Shown here piece by piece: positions 37,250 to 46,668 of a stretch of 64,000 nucleotides of DNA; positions within the stretch are counted from its first letter, which is position 1; each line of letters starts with the position of its first letter. This stretch comes from Haladaptatus sp. DYF46 (GTDB lineage Archaea; Halobacteriota; Halobacteria; Halobacteriales; Haladaptataceae). Both the position numbers and the translations under genes were made by a program. The notes under the pieces are model-generated. The model searched no databases, was not told the DNA's origin, and worked only from the letters and a program-made list of their open reading frames with translations. Location of the stretch: the NCBI RefSeq assembly GCF_021083305.1, contig NZ_JAJFAY010000001.1, positions 1,240,001 to 1,304,000 on the forward strand. The letters run 5' to 3'.

Positions 37250-38839
37250 ATGACCGGAAACGGGGCAGGGGAGACAATGAGGTTCAACGCGACGACGATA
37301 TCGAACGGGGTGCCGACGATTACCGAACAGAACCGGAAGTGGTGGGTCGTGGTCGCCATCGGCATCGCGGGCGTCCTCGTTACCGTGGATTTCAACGGCA
37401 TCACCGTCGCGCTGCCGACCATCGGCCGGGACCTCGGCATCTCGACGACGGGATTGCAGTGGACGGTCAACGCCTATCTGCTCGCGTTCGCCGCGCCGAT
37501 GGTCGCGTTCGGACGGTTGTCGGACATCTTCGGGCGGCGGCGGGTGCTGCTCGTCGGAATCGTCGTCTTCATCGTCGCCTCCGCGTTCGCCGGTCTGTCT
37601 CAAAGCGAACTGTGGTTGGTTTCCGCCCGTGTGATTCAGGGATTGGGCGCTGCGGCCTTCTTCGCGGCGTCGCTGCCGATAGTCAGCAACGCGTTCCCGG
37701 AAAAAGAGCGTGGAAGGGGTATCGCGCTCTGGGCGGCAATCAGCGGCCTCGGACTGGCCCTCGGACCGCTCGTCGGCGGCGTCCTCACGCAGATGTTCTC
37801 GTGGCGCTGGTTCTTCTTCTTCAACATCCCGCTGGCGACGGTGGCGGTGGTTCTAACGCTCGCCGCCGTACGCGAATCCCGCGACGAAACGGCCGGTCAT
37901 CACGTCGATTTCGCGGGTCTCATCACCGTCACCGCCGGTCTCGTCGCGCTGGTGTTGGGCATTCAGCAGGGCGACACGCTCGGATGGGGGTCGCCGTTCG
38001 TCGTCGGCGCTCTCGTCGCATCGGTGCTGTTGCTCGCGGCGTTCATCTTCATCGAGCGGCGCATCGACGACCCGTTGATAGAACTCGGACTGTTCGAGAA
38101 CCGGAACTTCCTCGGCGCGAACGCGGTCGGATTCGTCGTGAACTACGGCTTCGGCGCGCTGTTGTTCTACATGACGCTCTACCTCCAGAACGTCTTGGAC
38201 TACTCACCCTTGCGAACAGGGTTGGTGTTTTTGGCGTTCACCGTGCCGTTGGTGCTGCTGGAAGCGCGAACGAACGACGTTTCGACCCGGCTCGGAGTGC
38301 GGACCTCCATGGTCGGCGGCTTGGCGCTCGTCGCCGTCGCGTTCCTGTTCCTCACCCGCACGAGCCCGGCGGGCGGAATGACCACCGTCCTCGTCGCGCT
38401 CGTCCTCGCCGGAACCGGAATCGGCGTGGCGTACACGCTTTCGAACACGGTCGGAATGGCTGCGCTCCCGGACGCCAAGGGTGGCGAAGCCTCCGGAGTG
38501 CTGGGAATGGTCCGCCTCTTGGGGGCCGTCTTCGGCGTCGCGGTGACAGGCGCGTTGTTCAAAACGCTGGAGAACGAGAAACTGACCGAACTGCTCGTCG
38601 GTGCCGGTGCCGCGCTCGATTCGTCGGACAGACGGGAGATAAAGGGACTGTTGTCCGGGTCCGACGCCGCGGAGGCGACGCTCAAGCGTCTCGCTCCGGA
38701 GGTCGAATCCGAAATCGTTCGAATCGTCCACGAGGCGTTCGTCTCCGCGTTCGGGCGGGCGATGTTGCTCTGTGCGGCCGTGGCGATACTCGGGGTCCTC
38801 ACGGCGCACTTCGTCATCGAGACCACGCAGTCGGAGTGA
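37250..38839 (+). CDS. MFS drug exporter of the DHA2 (14-helix) family
   Basis: A 529-residue membrane protein with about 14 helices. Motif GRLSDIFGRRRVLL near residue 87 and motif C, GLGLALGPLVGGVLT near 168, match the EmrB/QacA family. A short charged N-terminus (MTGNGAGETMRFN) precedes the first helix; a start at the second Met (37277) is possible. Likely a proton-driven exporter of drugs or metabolites. Confidence 0.92.
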   Translation: MTGNGAGETMRFNATTISNGVPTITEQNRKWWVVVAIGIAGVLVTVDFNGITVALPTIGRDLGISTTGLQWTVNAYLLAFAAPMVAFGRLSDIFGRRRVLLVGIVVFIVASAFAGLSQSELWLVSARVIQGLGAAAFFAASLPIVSNAFPEKERGRGIALWAAISGLGLALGPLVGGVLTQMFSWRWFFFFNIPLATVAVVLTLAAVRESRDETAGHHVDFAGLITVTAGLVALVLGIQQGDTLGWGSPFVVGALVASVLLLAAFIFIERRIDDPLIELGLFENRNFLGANAVGFVVNYGFGALLFYMTLYLQNVLDYSPLRTGLVFLAFTVPLVLLEARTNDVSTRLGVRTSMVGGLALVAVAFLFLTRTSPAGGMTTVLVALVLAGTGIGVAYTLSNTVGMAALPDAKGGEASGVLGMVRLLGAVFGVAVTGALFKTLENEKLTELLVGAGAALDSSDRREIKGLLSGSDAAEATLKRLAPEVESEIVRIVHEAFVSAFGRAMLLCAAVAILGVLTAHFVIETTQSE

Positions 38840-38879
38840 ACCGGCGGTTCCGCCGCTCGGAGATGCGAGGGAAAACCCG

Positions 38880-39890
38880 CTACCCGTCGAACAATCCCCG
38901 AAGCGCCCCGTCGCGGCCGTCGTTTTCTCCGCCGTCGCCATCGTCACCGTTTTCGCCGTACTTCGACAGTGCGAGCGCGAGTTTGAGACGCGTTTTCCCC
39001 GCGGATAAATCCTCGGCGAACAGCGCCCCGGCCGCACGAAGCGTCTCGCCGCCGCCAGAACCGCCGTAGACCGGTGACGTCCGTCCCGCGACGCACCGGG
39101 ACGTGACGACCACCGGCGTCCCGTCCCGCACCGTCGATTCGACGAACTCCCCCAGGCTGGCGGTGACGTTTCCGAGTCCCGTCCCGTTCACGACGAGGCC
39201 GTCCGCGCCCGCTTCGATGGCGGCCTCGCCCAATCGGTCGTCCACTCCCGCGCCGCTCCCGACGACGAAGACGGTCGGATCGAGCGTCCCATCGGGGATG
39301 TGTGCCGTCTCGCTGGCCGGTCGCCGGAGGATTCGTATCCCGTTCCGGTCGTGGGTCGCAACCGGCCCGACGCCGGGGGACGAAAAGGCGTCGAGGGCCG
39401 ACGTGTGGTACTTCGTGGCGAACCGCGCGCTGTGGACCGCCTCGTCGAAGGCGACGTAGGTTCCGCCGTGTCCGCCGTCGGCGAAGGCCCGCGCCGCTGC
39501 GAAGGCGGTGACGAGGTTCGCCGGGCCGTCCGAACTCCGCTCGTCGGGACGCCGCTGTGCGCCGGTCAGGAGGACTGGCGTATCCGGTTGGAGAGTCGCG
39601 TCGAGATAGTACGCCGTCTCCTCCATCGTGTCCGTGCCGTGCGTGACGACGACGGCGTCCGTTTCCGAATCGGCGTCGAGTTCGGCGACCCGTTCGCCGA
39701 CCGTTTCGAGCGTTTCCGCCGTCATTTCGTAGCTCGGGACCTGTGCGACCTGTTCGGCGGAGACATCCCCGTAGTCCGCCAACGCCGGCACGTCCTCCAC
39801 GAGCGCGCTCCCCCTTTCGGTCGGGACCGCGCCGGTGTCGCGGTCGGTGCTCGCAATCGTCCCGCCGGTTCCGAGAACGGTCACGTTCAT
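38880..39890 (-). CDS. ansA: L-asparaginase
   Basis: A 336-residue cytoplasmic enzyme hydrolysing asparagine to aspartate and ammonia. Both catalytic threonine motifs are present: GTGGTIAS near residues 7-14 and VTHGTDTMEETAYYL near 83-97, with a Lys in the ATKYHT region. ATG 39890 places the first motif at the N-terminus as usual; upstream frame is unsupported. A low-complexity acidic/Gly tail (about 315-336) is extra. Divergent from the gene at 40003. Confidence 0.95.
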   Translation of the reverse strand: MNVTVLGTGGTIASTDRDTGAVPTERGSALVEDVPALADYGDVSAEQVAQVPSYEMTAETLETVGERVAELDADSETDAVVVTHGTDTMEETAYYLDATLQPDTPVLLTGAQRRPDERSSDGPANLVTAFAAARAFADGGHGGTYVAFDEAVHSARFATKYHTSALDAFSSPGVGPVATHDRNGIRILRRPASETAHIPDGTLDPTVFVVGSGAGVDDRLGEAAIEAGADGLVVNGTGLGNVTASLGEFVESTVRDGTPVVVTSRCVAGRTSPVYGGSGGGETLRAAGALFAEDLSAGKTRLKLALALSKYGENGDDGDGGENDGRDGALRGLFDG

Positions 39891-40002
39891 GTCGCCTCGT
39901 TCGCGCCGACCGAACAAAAACCCGGGTTCGGTCGTCGTACGGCATGTGACAACCCCACATACCACAGTACGTATTTGGACCGTCACGTTGTACGACGACG
40001 GG

Positions 40003-40668
40003 ATGATAGTCGCCGGAAAATGTCCCGCGACCGCCGACGAACTACGGGCCGCGTCCGAGCGGGGATTCGACGCAGTGGAACTCCACCTCACCACGGACGA
40101 TTTGGATTCCATAGACGAGACGGCGGCGACGTGTCGCGCCGCGCCCGTGGAAATCGTCTCGGCACACACGCCGCACGTGGACCGCGACGAACTCGGATAC
40201 GTCCAGCGGACCAACGACCTGTGTGAGCGCCTCGACGCCACGCTCGTCGTCCACTCCACGAAGATACCGTTGGGCGACATCGGCGAGGTCCTCGCCAGCA
40301 CCGACATCACCGTCCCACACGGCTTCGAGAACTCCACCGGCCACAGCCTCCACTTCCTGCGGAACGTCCTGCTCGACGAGGGTCGCCCCCTCGTCCTCGA
40401 CACCGCCCACCTCTACACGGCCGAGGAGGCGTACTGCTCGATACTGGAGGACCTCCTCGCCGAGCACGGCGACTCGATACCCGTGGTTCACTGCTGCGAC
40501 GGGACGAAAATCGCTGACGGGTTGGCGTTCGGGACCGGAACGATGGACATGGAACGGGTGATAGCGGCCCTCGACGAGAACTACGACGGCATCGTCGTGC
40601 TGGAGGTCATGCCCGACGAGCAGGCGGACGCGCTGGAGATGTGGCGGGACGTGGCGCTGCGGGACTGA
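40003..40668 (+). CDS. Sugar phosphate isomerase/epimerase-like TIM-barrel protein
   Basis: A 221-residue protein of the xylose-isomerase-like AP endonuclease 2 barrel type. Metal-ligand candidates are visible in the right order: VSAHTPH, VVHSTK, HGFENSTG, VLDTAHLYT, VVHCCDG, and a final VLEVMP. It is shorter than typical (about 260-280). ATG 40003 is chosen; an in-frame TTG lies 15 bp upstream. Substrate unknown. Confidence 0.78.
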   Translation: MIVAGKCPATADELRAASERGFDAVELHLTTDDLDSIDETAATCRAAPVEIVSAHTPHVDRDELGYVQRTNDLCERLDATLVVHSTKIPLGDIGEVLASTDITVPHGFENSTGHSLHFLRNVLLDEGRPLVLDTAHLYTAEEAYCSILEDLLAEHGDSIPVVHCCDGTKIADGLAFGTGTMDMERVIAALDENYDGIVVLEVMPDEQADALEMWRDVALRD

Positions 40669-40716
40669 GTGTCATTCACCCGGAAACTTATGTTTCGTTG
40701 ACCCGAATCAGAAGAC

Positions 40717-41535
40717 ATGTCCGCCGCCACGCGTCGGATCGGGTGGTCGTTCGAACTCGCCGATTCGCGGCTCCTTCGGGTGCTGTTCTACTGCTCGCTC
40801 GGCGTCATCGGGGGAGTGTGGATGGTCGCCGCCTTCGTCTCGGCGACGCTGGTGTTACAGGGGAACCCGCTGATAACCGGAGTTCTGGTCGTCGTATTCC
40901 TCTTTTCCGCGTTCGTCTGGCTGACGCACCTGCGCCCGCTGTTCGAAACCGACGAGCGATTGGAACACCTCGAATCGCGCTGGTTGCTTGTCGCCTCGCT
41001 GTTCGGGGCCGTCGTGTTCTCGGTGAGCCACGGATTCGGCGGCGTCCTCGGGTTCCTGTTCCTCCTCGGGTTCATCGCGCTTCCGGCGGTCCTCGTCTCG
41101 GCGCTCCAATCGACGGGCGACATCGACGCCGACGAACAGACGATGACCTACCGCGGCCGCGAGGTTCCGCTCGACGGACTCTCGGGCGTCCGCCGACTTC
41201 GTCTCGGTGGCCTCACTCTTCACTGGTTCTCCTACGTTCCGGGTGCCGCGAACATCATCACCCCGCGATTCCTCGTCCTCCCGAGCGACGCGGCGACCGA
41301 AGCCGAAGGGGTGTTTTCGGCGGCCATCGATGCCGAATCCCCCGATTTCGAGCGCCCCAACCCGACGGTTCGCTACGCGTTGGCCGCCTTCGGTCTGTTC
41401 TTTCTCGGCTTCGCCGCCTTCCTCACCGTCGTGATGTCCGGCGGGGAGGACGCGGCGCTCGTCGAGACGTACGCCCTGCTCGTGTTCGGATTCATTGGCG
41501 TCGGCTTTCTCGGCGCGGCGGCCGTTCACGGGTGA
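40717..41535 (+). CDS. Four- to six-helix membrane protein of unknown function
   Basis: A 272-residue protein. Hydrophobic helices lie about 22-45, 50-70, 88-105, 107-130 and two near the C-terminus (about 222-242 and 250-270). A soluble acidic segment of about 90 residues lies between. No recognised family. Its 3' end overlaps the convergent wtpC by 44 bp. Confidence 0.75.
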   Translation: MSAATRRIGWSFELADSRLLRVLFYCSLGVIGGVWMVAAFVSATLVLQGNPLITGVLVVVFLFSAFVWLTHLRPLFETDERLEHLESRWLLVASLFGAVVFSVSHGFGGVLGFLFLLGFIALPAVLVSALQSTGDIDADEQTMTYRGREVPLDGLSGVRRLRLGGLTLHWFSYVPGAANIITPRFLVLPSDAATEAEGVFSAAIDAESPDFERPNPTVRYALAAFGLFFLGFAAFLTVVMSGGEDAALVETYALLVFGFIGVGFLGAAAVHG

Positions 41536-42541
41536 GCGGCCGTTCGCGGGGTTTTTCGGCGACCCCGTCCTCGATTTCCCAGCAGCGGTCCGCCGGGAGC
41601 GACACGGCGACCGTTTGGCCCGGCGACAACGGCCGGGAACTGAACGCGGTCACCTCCTCGCCGCCGAGCGAGAGCGTGACTCGATTGTCGCCGTCCCGCT
41701 GCGTGACGCGGGTGACGGTGGCCGACATCGACGCCTGTACCGACATCGTATCCTTCGTCTCGTCGAGTTTCACGAACTCGGGTCGAATGGCGACGTGCGT
41801 CGCGGACGGTCGGGGAACCGCCTCGTCCGGGAGGACCGCGACGGGGAGGCAGTTCGACCCGGTGAACCACGCGACGAAGGGCGTCGCCGGACGATGAAAC
41901 ACGTCCTCGACGGACCCGAGTTGGACGATGCGCCCGTCGCGCACGACGGCGATTCTGTCGGCGAGCGCCCGCGCCGTCGTCCGGTTGTGGGTGACGTAAA
42001 TCGAGGTGACGTCGGCGATGAGGTCCCGGAGGTCGTCGCGGAGTTCCCCGCGGGTCGGCACGTCGAGCGCCGACAGCGGTTCGTCCAACAGCAGCGCCTT
42101 TGGGTTGATGGCGAGCGAGCGCGCGAGCGCGACGCGCTGTGCCTCCCCACCCGAGAGCGTTCGGGGCCGCCTGTCGGCGAGGTCCGCGACGCCGAGGTCG
42201 GCGAGGACCGATTCCGCGTCGAGCGCGTCGTCGTGGTATCGCGCGCCGAACTCGACGTTCTCCAGCGCGGTGAGATGCGGGAACAGCGCGTAGTCCTGAA
42301 AGACGAACCCGAAGTAGCGATCCTCCGGCGGGTCGTCCGTCACGTCCCGTCCGTCGAAGAGGACGCGCCCGTCGTGGTCGTGATAGCCCGCAACCGTTTC
42401 GAGGAGCAGCGTCTTGCCGCTCCCGCTCGGTCCGAGGACGACGAGGGTTTCGCCGGTTTCGACCGACAGTTCGGCGTCGAGGTCGAACGGGTCGGTTCCC
42501 TTCGTCGTGAACGTCGACGCGACGTCGATATCGAAGCTCAT
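41492..42541 (-). CDS. wtpC: Tungstate/molybdate ABC transporter ATP-binding protein
   Basis: A 349-residue ATPase, last in wtpABC. It has Walker A GPSGSGKTL near residues 36-44, FGFVFQDYALFPHLT, signature LSGGEAQR, and Walker B LLLDEP. Residues about 260-330 form a C-terminal MOP/TOBE-like domain that may bind oxyanion. ATG 42541 overlaps wtpB's stop (ATGA). Its end overlaps the convergent gene at 40717-41535. Confidence 0.93.
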   Translation of the reverse strand: MSFDIDVASTFTTKGTDPFDLDAELSVETGETLVVLGPSGSGKTLLLETVAGYHDHDGRVLFDGRDVTDDPPEDRYFGFVFQDYALFPHLTALENVEFGARYHDDALDAESVLADLGVADLADRRPRTLSGGEAQRVALARSLAINPKALLLDEPLSALDVPTRGELRDDLRDLIADVTSIYVTHNRTTARALADRIAVVRDGRIVQLGSVEDVFHRPATPFVAWFTGSNCLPVAVLPDEAVPRPSATHVAIRPEFVKLDETKDTMSVQASMSATVTRVTQRDGDNRVTLSLGGEEVTAFSSRPLSPGQTVAVSLPADRCWEIEDGVAEKPRERPLTRERPPRRESRRQ

Positions 42542-43527
42542 AGCACGCTCCCCGAGTCGTTGCCCGTGAGCAGTCGAACGACGAGGAAGATGCCCGCGCT
42601 GAGCACGAGGAGGACGAACGCGACGGCGCTCGCCTCGTCCAGTCCGGACGACGTGAACGTGTTGAAAAAGAACACCGGGGCGTGTTGGGAGACGGTTTCG
42701 GTGCCCGTGAGCGGATTGAAGAAGTTGACGCTGTAGGCGACGACGGCGACGGCCCCGAACTCCGAGACGCCCCGCGCCCACGCGAGGACGCCGCCGGTGA
42801 CGACGCCGCGGGACGCGAGCGGCAGTTGCACCCGCAGGAACGTCTCGAACGGCGGTGCGCCGTGGCTCCGGGCGGCGTATTCGAGCCGGGAGTCGACCGA
42901 TTCGAAGGCTTCGCGGACGGTGTTGACCGCGAACGGCGCGCTCACGAAGGTCAGCGCCAGCACCATCCCGGTCAGGGTCGTCAGCACCGAAATGCTCGGG
43001 AAGAGGCCGCGTTTCCCGAAACCGAACAGGACGAGGATTCCCGCGACGGAGTGGGGAACCACGAGCGGTAAGTCCACCAAACTCTCCACGACTGCCTGCC
43101 CGGTGAACCCGCGGGCGAGGAGATACGCGAGCGGTATCCCGAAGAGGAGCGCGACAATCGTGGCGAGCAGCGGGCCATAGACGGTGAGAATCAGCATCGT
43201 CTGCACATCGGGTGACCTCGCCGTCTCCACGATGAGGGACGGGTTTTGGCGCGCGACGAACATGGCGATGGGCATGCCAAGTGCGAGCAGGAGGACCACG
43301 CCGAACGTCGCGCTGGCCACGCCGAACCACCCGTCGTTCGCCCGCCATCCCAGCACCGCCGCGCTACACAGCGCGACCCCGACGTACAGCGTCGGCCGTC
43401 CGAGCACGTACAACGCCCCGAACGCGAGCGCCTGCACCGTCAGGACGGCCAGCACGACCGACCCGCGTCCGAGCATCGCCGTCGGATGCGCCCGATAGTC
43501 GCCCCCTTCGTAGTTGGAATCGCTCAT
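42538..43527 (-). CDS. wtpB: Tungstate/molybdate ABC transporter permease
   Basis: A 329-residue membrane permease with about seven helices and an N-terminal extra helix pair. The binding-protein-dependent permease loop reads GGVLAWARGVSEFGAVAVVAY near residue 245, with the EAA-like Gly spaced as in ModB/WtpB. ATG 43527 (MSDSNYEGG) is chosen over an upstream start at 43569 because it lies 51 bp after wtpA with a normal N-terminus. Confidence 0.92.
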   Translation of the reverse strand: MSDSNYEGGDYRAHPTAMLGRGSVVLAVLTVQALAFGALYVLGRPTLYVGVALCSAAVLGWRANDGWFGVASATFGVVLLLALGMPIAMFVARQNPSLIVETARSPDVQTMLILTVYGPLLATIVALLFGIPLAYLLARGFTGQAVVESLVDLPLVVPHSVAGILVLFGFGKRGLFPSISVLTTLTGMVLALTFVSAPFAVNTVREAFESVDSRLEYAARSHGAPPFETFLRVQLPLASRGVVTGGVLAWARGVSEFGAVAVVAYSVNFFNPLTGTETVSQHAPVFFFNTFTSSGLDEASAVAFVLLVLSAGIFLVVRLLTGNDSGSVL

Positions 43528-43578
43528 TGGTCCTCGAATCGTTTCCGTGTACGCATCCCCATCCTTCAAACGGTTTCC

Positions 43579-44655
43579 CTATAGTTCGAGCGGGCCGAGC
43601 GACGATTTCGCTTCCGCGTTGGACGCGACACCTTTCGGAACGACGTCCGTCGTGTCCTTCGGCACCACCGCCGGTTCGACCGGTTCGAAGCCGTTGTCCT
43701 TCAGTACCTTCCGTCCGGGCTTCGTGATGAGGTATTCGACCCACGCGTCGCCCGCGTCGGCGTCCGTCGCGTTCTCCGGAACGGCGACGCCGTAGGCGAT
43801 GGGTGCGCCGGTGTACGTCTCGCCGCCGGCCTCCACCTCCGCCTTCGCGTAGTGTTCGTCGTACTTCGCGCTCGCTTTCGAGAGGTCGACGGCCGGTTGC
43901 AGGTCGACGGTGTTCACGTCGTGACTCGCGCTCGCGGACTGGTACTCCCACGCGTAGTCGAGTTCGCCCGAGTGAAGCTGACTGAGGAGGTCCGTCTCCG
44001 TCCCCGACGGGATTTTCGCCTTGTCGATGAGCTTTGTCGAGGTCCCCCCGTCGAACAGCGTCTCACCCTCGAACGGAATCGCGCCGAGTTGCATCGTCAT
44101 CACCGACCGGTAGCCGTTCGGGTCCACGGCGGGGTCCGAGTGGCCGAACGTCACGTCGTCCCGCAGGAGGATTTCCCACCAGTTGTCCGGTGAGATCTCG
44201 TCCGCGCCGGTGGCCTCGTCGGTGTACGCGATGGTCATCGCGTTGGTGGCGAACACCGCGTACCACTTCGCGTATTTCGGCACCATCATGTCGCGGATGA
44301 GTCGGTAGTCCGAGACGCCGAGGACGTCGGCCGACCGGCCGAGGTTGGTGATCTTCTTCGTCGAACCGATGGACCCCTTCGCCTCGCGGTTGACCCGCAC
44401 GTCGTGGTTCGATTCGAATTTCGTTTCGACGTCTTCGAACGGCGCGGAGAGGCTTCCGGCGTGGAAGATAGTCATCGTGCCGGAGAGCTCCGTCGAACCG
44501 GACGAGTTCGTTCCGGGGGACGTGGACCCGTCGGTCGAACCCGGTTTCCCGGTTCCACCGTCGTCGCTCGCGGTACACCCGGCGAGCGCCAGCGCACCGG
44601 TCGCCGCCGCGCCGTGGAGGAACCGGCGGCGCGGTATCGTCGGAGGGTTCTCCAT
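43579..44655 (-). CDS. wtpA: Tungstate/molybdate-binding lipoprotein
   Basis: A 358-residue solute-binding protein. A Tat-like start (RRRFLHGAAATG) ends in lipobox LALAGC near residue 28, followed by a Gly/Ser/Thr linker. The mature domain opens with IFHAGSLSAPF, the WtpA/ModA oxyanion-site signature, followed by NREAKGSIGSTKKI. Choice between tungstate and molybdate cannot be made from sequence alone; WtpA-type proteins bind both. A ModE-box-like dyad sits 12-35 bp before its start. Confidence 0.95.
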   Translation of the reverse strand: MENPPTIPRRRFLHGAAATGALALAGCTASDDGGTGKPGSTDGSTSPGTNSSGSTELSGTMTIFHAGSLSAPFEDVETKFESNHDVRVNREAKGSIGSTKKITNLGRSADVLGVSDYRLIRDMMVPKYAKWYAVFATNAMTIAYTDEATGADEISPDNWWEILLRDDVTFGHSDPAVDPNGYRSVMTMQLGAIPFEGETLFDGGTSTKLIDKAKIPSGTETDLLSQLHSGELDYAWEYQSASASHDVNTVDLQPAVDLSKASAKYDEHYAKAEVEAGGETYTGAPIAYGVAVPENATDADAGDAWVEYLITKPGRKVLKDNGFEPVEPAVVPKDTTDVVPKGVASNAEAKSSLGPLEL

Positions 44656-44666
44656 CGATAGAATAC

Positions 44667-44690
44667 CGTTATATCGTTCGACATATAACG
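44667..44690. promoter_or_regulatory. ModE-box-like operator of wtpABC
   Basis: Perfect 8-bp arms CGTTATAT and ATATAACG are separated by 8 bp. From memory, the ModE box consensus described for Proteobacteria and some Archaea is CGyTATAT-N8-ATATAACG with the same spacing. It lies 12-35 bp before wtpA and contains the TATA-like bases, so a bound regulator would block TBP and repress in the presence of molybdate or tungstate (inference). Confidence 0.75.
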
Positions 44691-44824
44691 ATTGTGGTGG
44701 CCCTCGTACTCGTCGGGAACCGGCGTCAAGCGGCGGTGAAACTTCGGGTTTCTGGAGAAGTATGGGAACGGGAATGGGGAGAACAGGGACGCTGACGGAA
44801 GCGATACGGGACGGGATCCTCGGC

Positions 44825-46666
44825 CTAGTGGTTCACCACCTCGTGGAGCGGGTTGGGAACCGTCCCGTGTTCGGAGGCGTGCGGACGGCCGTCGGCGTCC
44901 TCGTAGCCGTAATCGAGGAGGCGGTTCCGGTTGAGACAGAGCTTCGTGAACTCGGGGCGGAGCAGGTCGAACAGTTCGAACCGGTCTTCCAGTTCCGGGA
45001 ACTGCGCCTGATACGCCTCGATTGCTTCCCGAACGCCAAGCCAGAACTGCTCCTCCGAGTAGTCCGAGTGCGTCTCCAGCGCGTCGGCGACGTAGCGGAG
45101 GACGCAGACGAACAGGCCGGAGAAGATGAACTGACAGAGTCCCTCGGGCGGTTCGGTTCGCAGTACCGCACTGAGTTCGTCCGGGAGCGACTGGAGTTCC
45201 GGCAGCGGTTGGTCGCTGACGTTCACGTCGTCCACGAAGTCCTTCACCGCGAGGCGGTGTGGCCGTCCGTCCTTCAGCACCAGCATCGTGTTCTGGCCGT
45301 GCGGCGAGAACACCGTCCCGTAGCGATAGAGGTAGTGAAGCAACGGCGGGAGCACCGTCTCGAACAGTTCGTCCAGCCACTCCTCCATCGAGAGGCCGGA
45401 TTCTTCCACGAGCGATTCGAGGTACGGCGTCCCGTCTTCGACGTGCATGAGCGACGACAGCGTGATGGCTTTCTCGTCCCCGTCGAGGAAGGTGTAGATG
45501 CTCTCGCGCCAGACGCAACCGAGCAGTTCGTCGTACTGGTACGCCGACCCGTCGAGTCGCGAGAAGTCCGGATGGTCGTAGTTCAGCCCCGCGATTTCGC
45601 CGGGCAGAATCAGGTCACACTCCTCGCGGAGGAACTCGTCGTCCTCGTAGATTCCCTTGATGTACTCCGTGACCATCGGCGCGACTTCGGTTCGCTCGCC
45701 CGGCAGTCCGCGGTAGACGAGCGTGTTGAGGATGCGCAACGGGAGTTTGACGTGGTGGCGCTCCAGTTCGTCCACGTTCACGAACGTCCGAATCGACTGC
45801 TGGGGCAGGTACTCGTCCGGCCCGTCACCGAGCGGGACGATGGCGTTCGACGCGATTTCGTCGGCGAACAGTTGGACGATGCTGCCGTCCCACTGCCACT
45901 CGTGGACCGGCAGGAAGTAGTAGTCGTCCGGGTCGAGGCCCTTCGCTTCGAGTTTCGCGCGGAACGCCCCGTACAGGTCGCCGAGTTCGTCGGCGACAAG
46001 CGACTCGTGGTCGAGTCCCGAGACGGCGCTGAAGGTGGCCCGTTCGCGGGAGACGGCGACCCACGAGAGCGTCACCGGCCGTTTCCGTTCCGGCGCGTAG
46101 TCGAGGTAGTCGTCGTAGCCGAAACCGAGGCGACCTTTGTTGTAGGTAATCCACGGGTGGCCGGTCATCTCGCCTTCGAGTTCCGCGTAGTCGAGCGACG
46201 TGAGGTCCCGCTCTCCGTCGCGGGCGTTCGCCTCGATGTGGGCGTCGGCGAGCATCGTGTTGCGGTACTCCCGAATCAGGTGCCCGGCGGTCATGTCCGA
46301 GACGCCGATGGTTCCCTGCGCGTCGAGCAGGAACTCGACGGGGTCGGCCGCCGGTTCCCAGTCGCCGGACTCCCGGCGCTTGATGGAGTCGGGGTGGACG
46401 CTCCGCCAGTCGAACAGCCGTTCGTCGGCCTCGAACCGATACTCGACGCCGTCCGACAGGCCGAGGTGGAAGTAGCCGTCCTCGGTTCGCCGGGGCGCGA
46501 TGAGTTCCTCGTAGCCGAACTCGGCCAGCATCTTCGCCAGCAGTCGCCGACCGACCGTCTCCCAGATTTCGGCGTCCAGTGCGTCTTGGAGTCGTTCGTA
46601 CTCGATACTGCTGTCGGTGCTGTCGCTGTAAACGTCGTCGTTCGAATCCTGTGTTGGGGTTTGCAT
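44825..46666 (-). CDS. iucC: NIS siderophore synthetase (IucA/IucC family), second
   Basis: A 613-residue enzyme joining citrate (or a citrate monoamide) to an N-hydroxylated amine with ATP, in the cytosol. The IucA/IucC domain shows the HPWITYNKGRLGFGYDD motif in its N-terminal part, the active-site KLPLRILNT, and a C-terminal helical FhuF-like region. ATG 46666 follows iucD's stop by 2 bp. Two such synthetases are needed to couple two amines to citrate in schizokinen- or aerobactin-type pathways. IucA and IucC names are by analogy and could be swapped. Confidence 0.93.
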   Translation of the reverse strand: MQTPTQDSNDDVYSDSTDSSIEYERLQDALDAEIWETVGRRLLAKMLAEFGYEELIAPRRTEDGYFHLGLSDGVEYRFEADERLFDWRSVHPDSIKRRESGDWEPAADPVEFLLDAQGTIGVSDMTAGHLIREYRNTMLADAHIEANARDGERDLTSLDYAELEGEMTGHPWITYNKGRLGFGYDDYLDYAPERKRPVTLSWVAVSRERATFSAVSGLDHESLVADELGDLYGAFRAKLEAKGLDPDDYYFLPVHEWQWDGSIVQLFADEIASNAIVPLGDGPDEYLPQQSIRTFVNVDELERHHVKLPLRILNTLVYRGLPGERTEVAPMVTEYIKGIYEDDEFLREECDLILPGEIAGLNYDHPDFSRLDGSAYQYDELLGCVWRESIYTFLDGDEKAITLSSLMHVEDGTPYLESLVEESGLSMEEWLDELFETVLPPLLHYLYRYGTVFSPHGQNTMLVLKDGRPHRLAVKDFVDDVNVSDQPLPELQSLPDELSAVLRTEPPEGLCQFIFSGLFVCVLRYVADALETHSDYSEEQFWLGVREAIEAYQAQFPELEDRFELFDLLRPEFTKLCLNRNRLLDYGYEDADGRPHASEHGTVPNPLHEVVNH

Positions 46667-46668
46667 CG

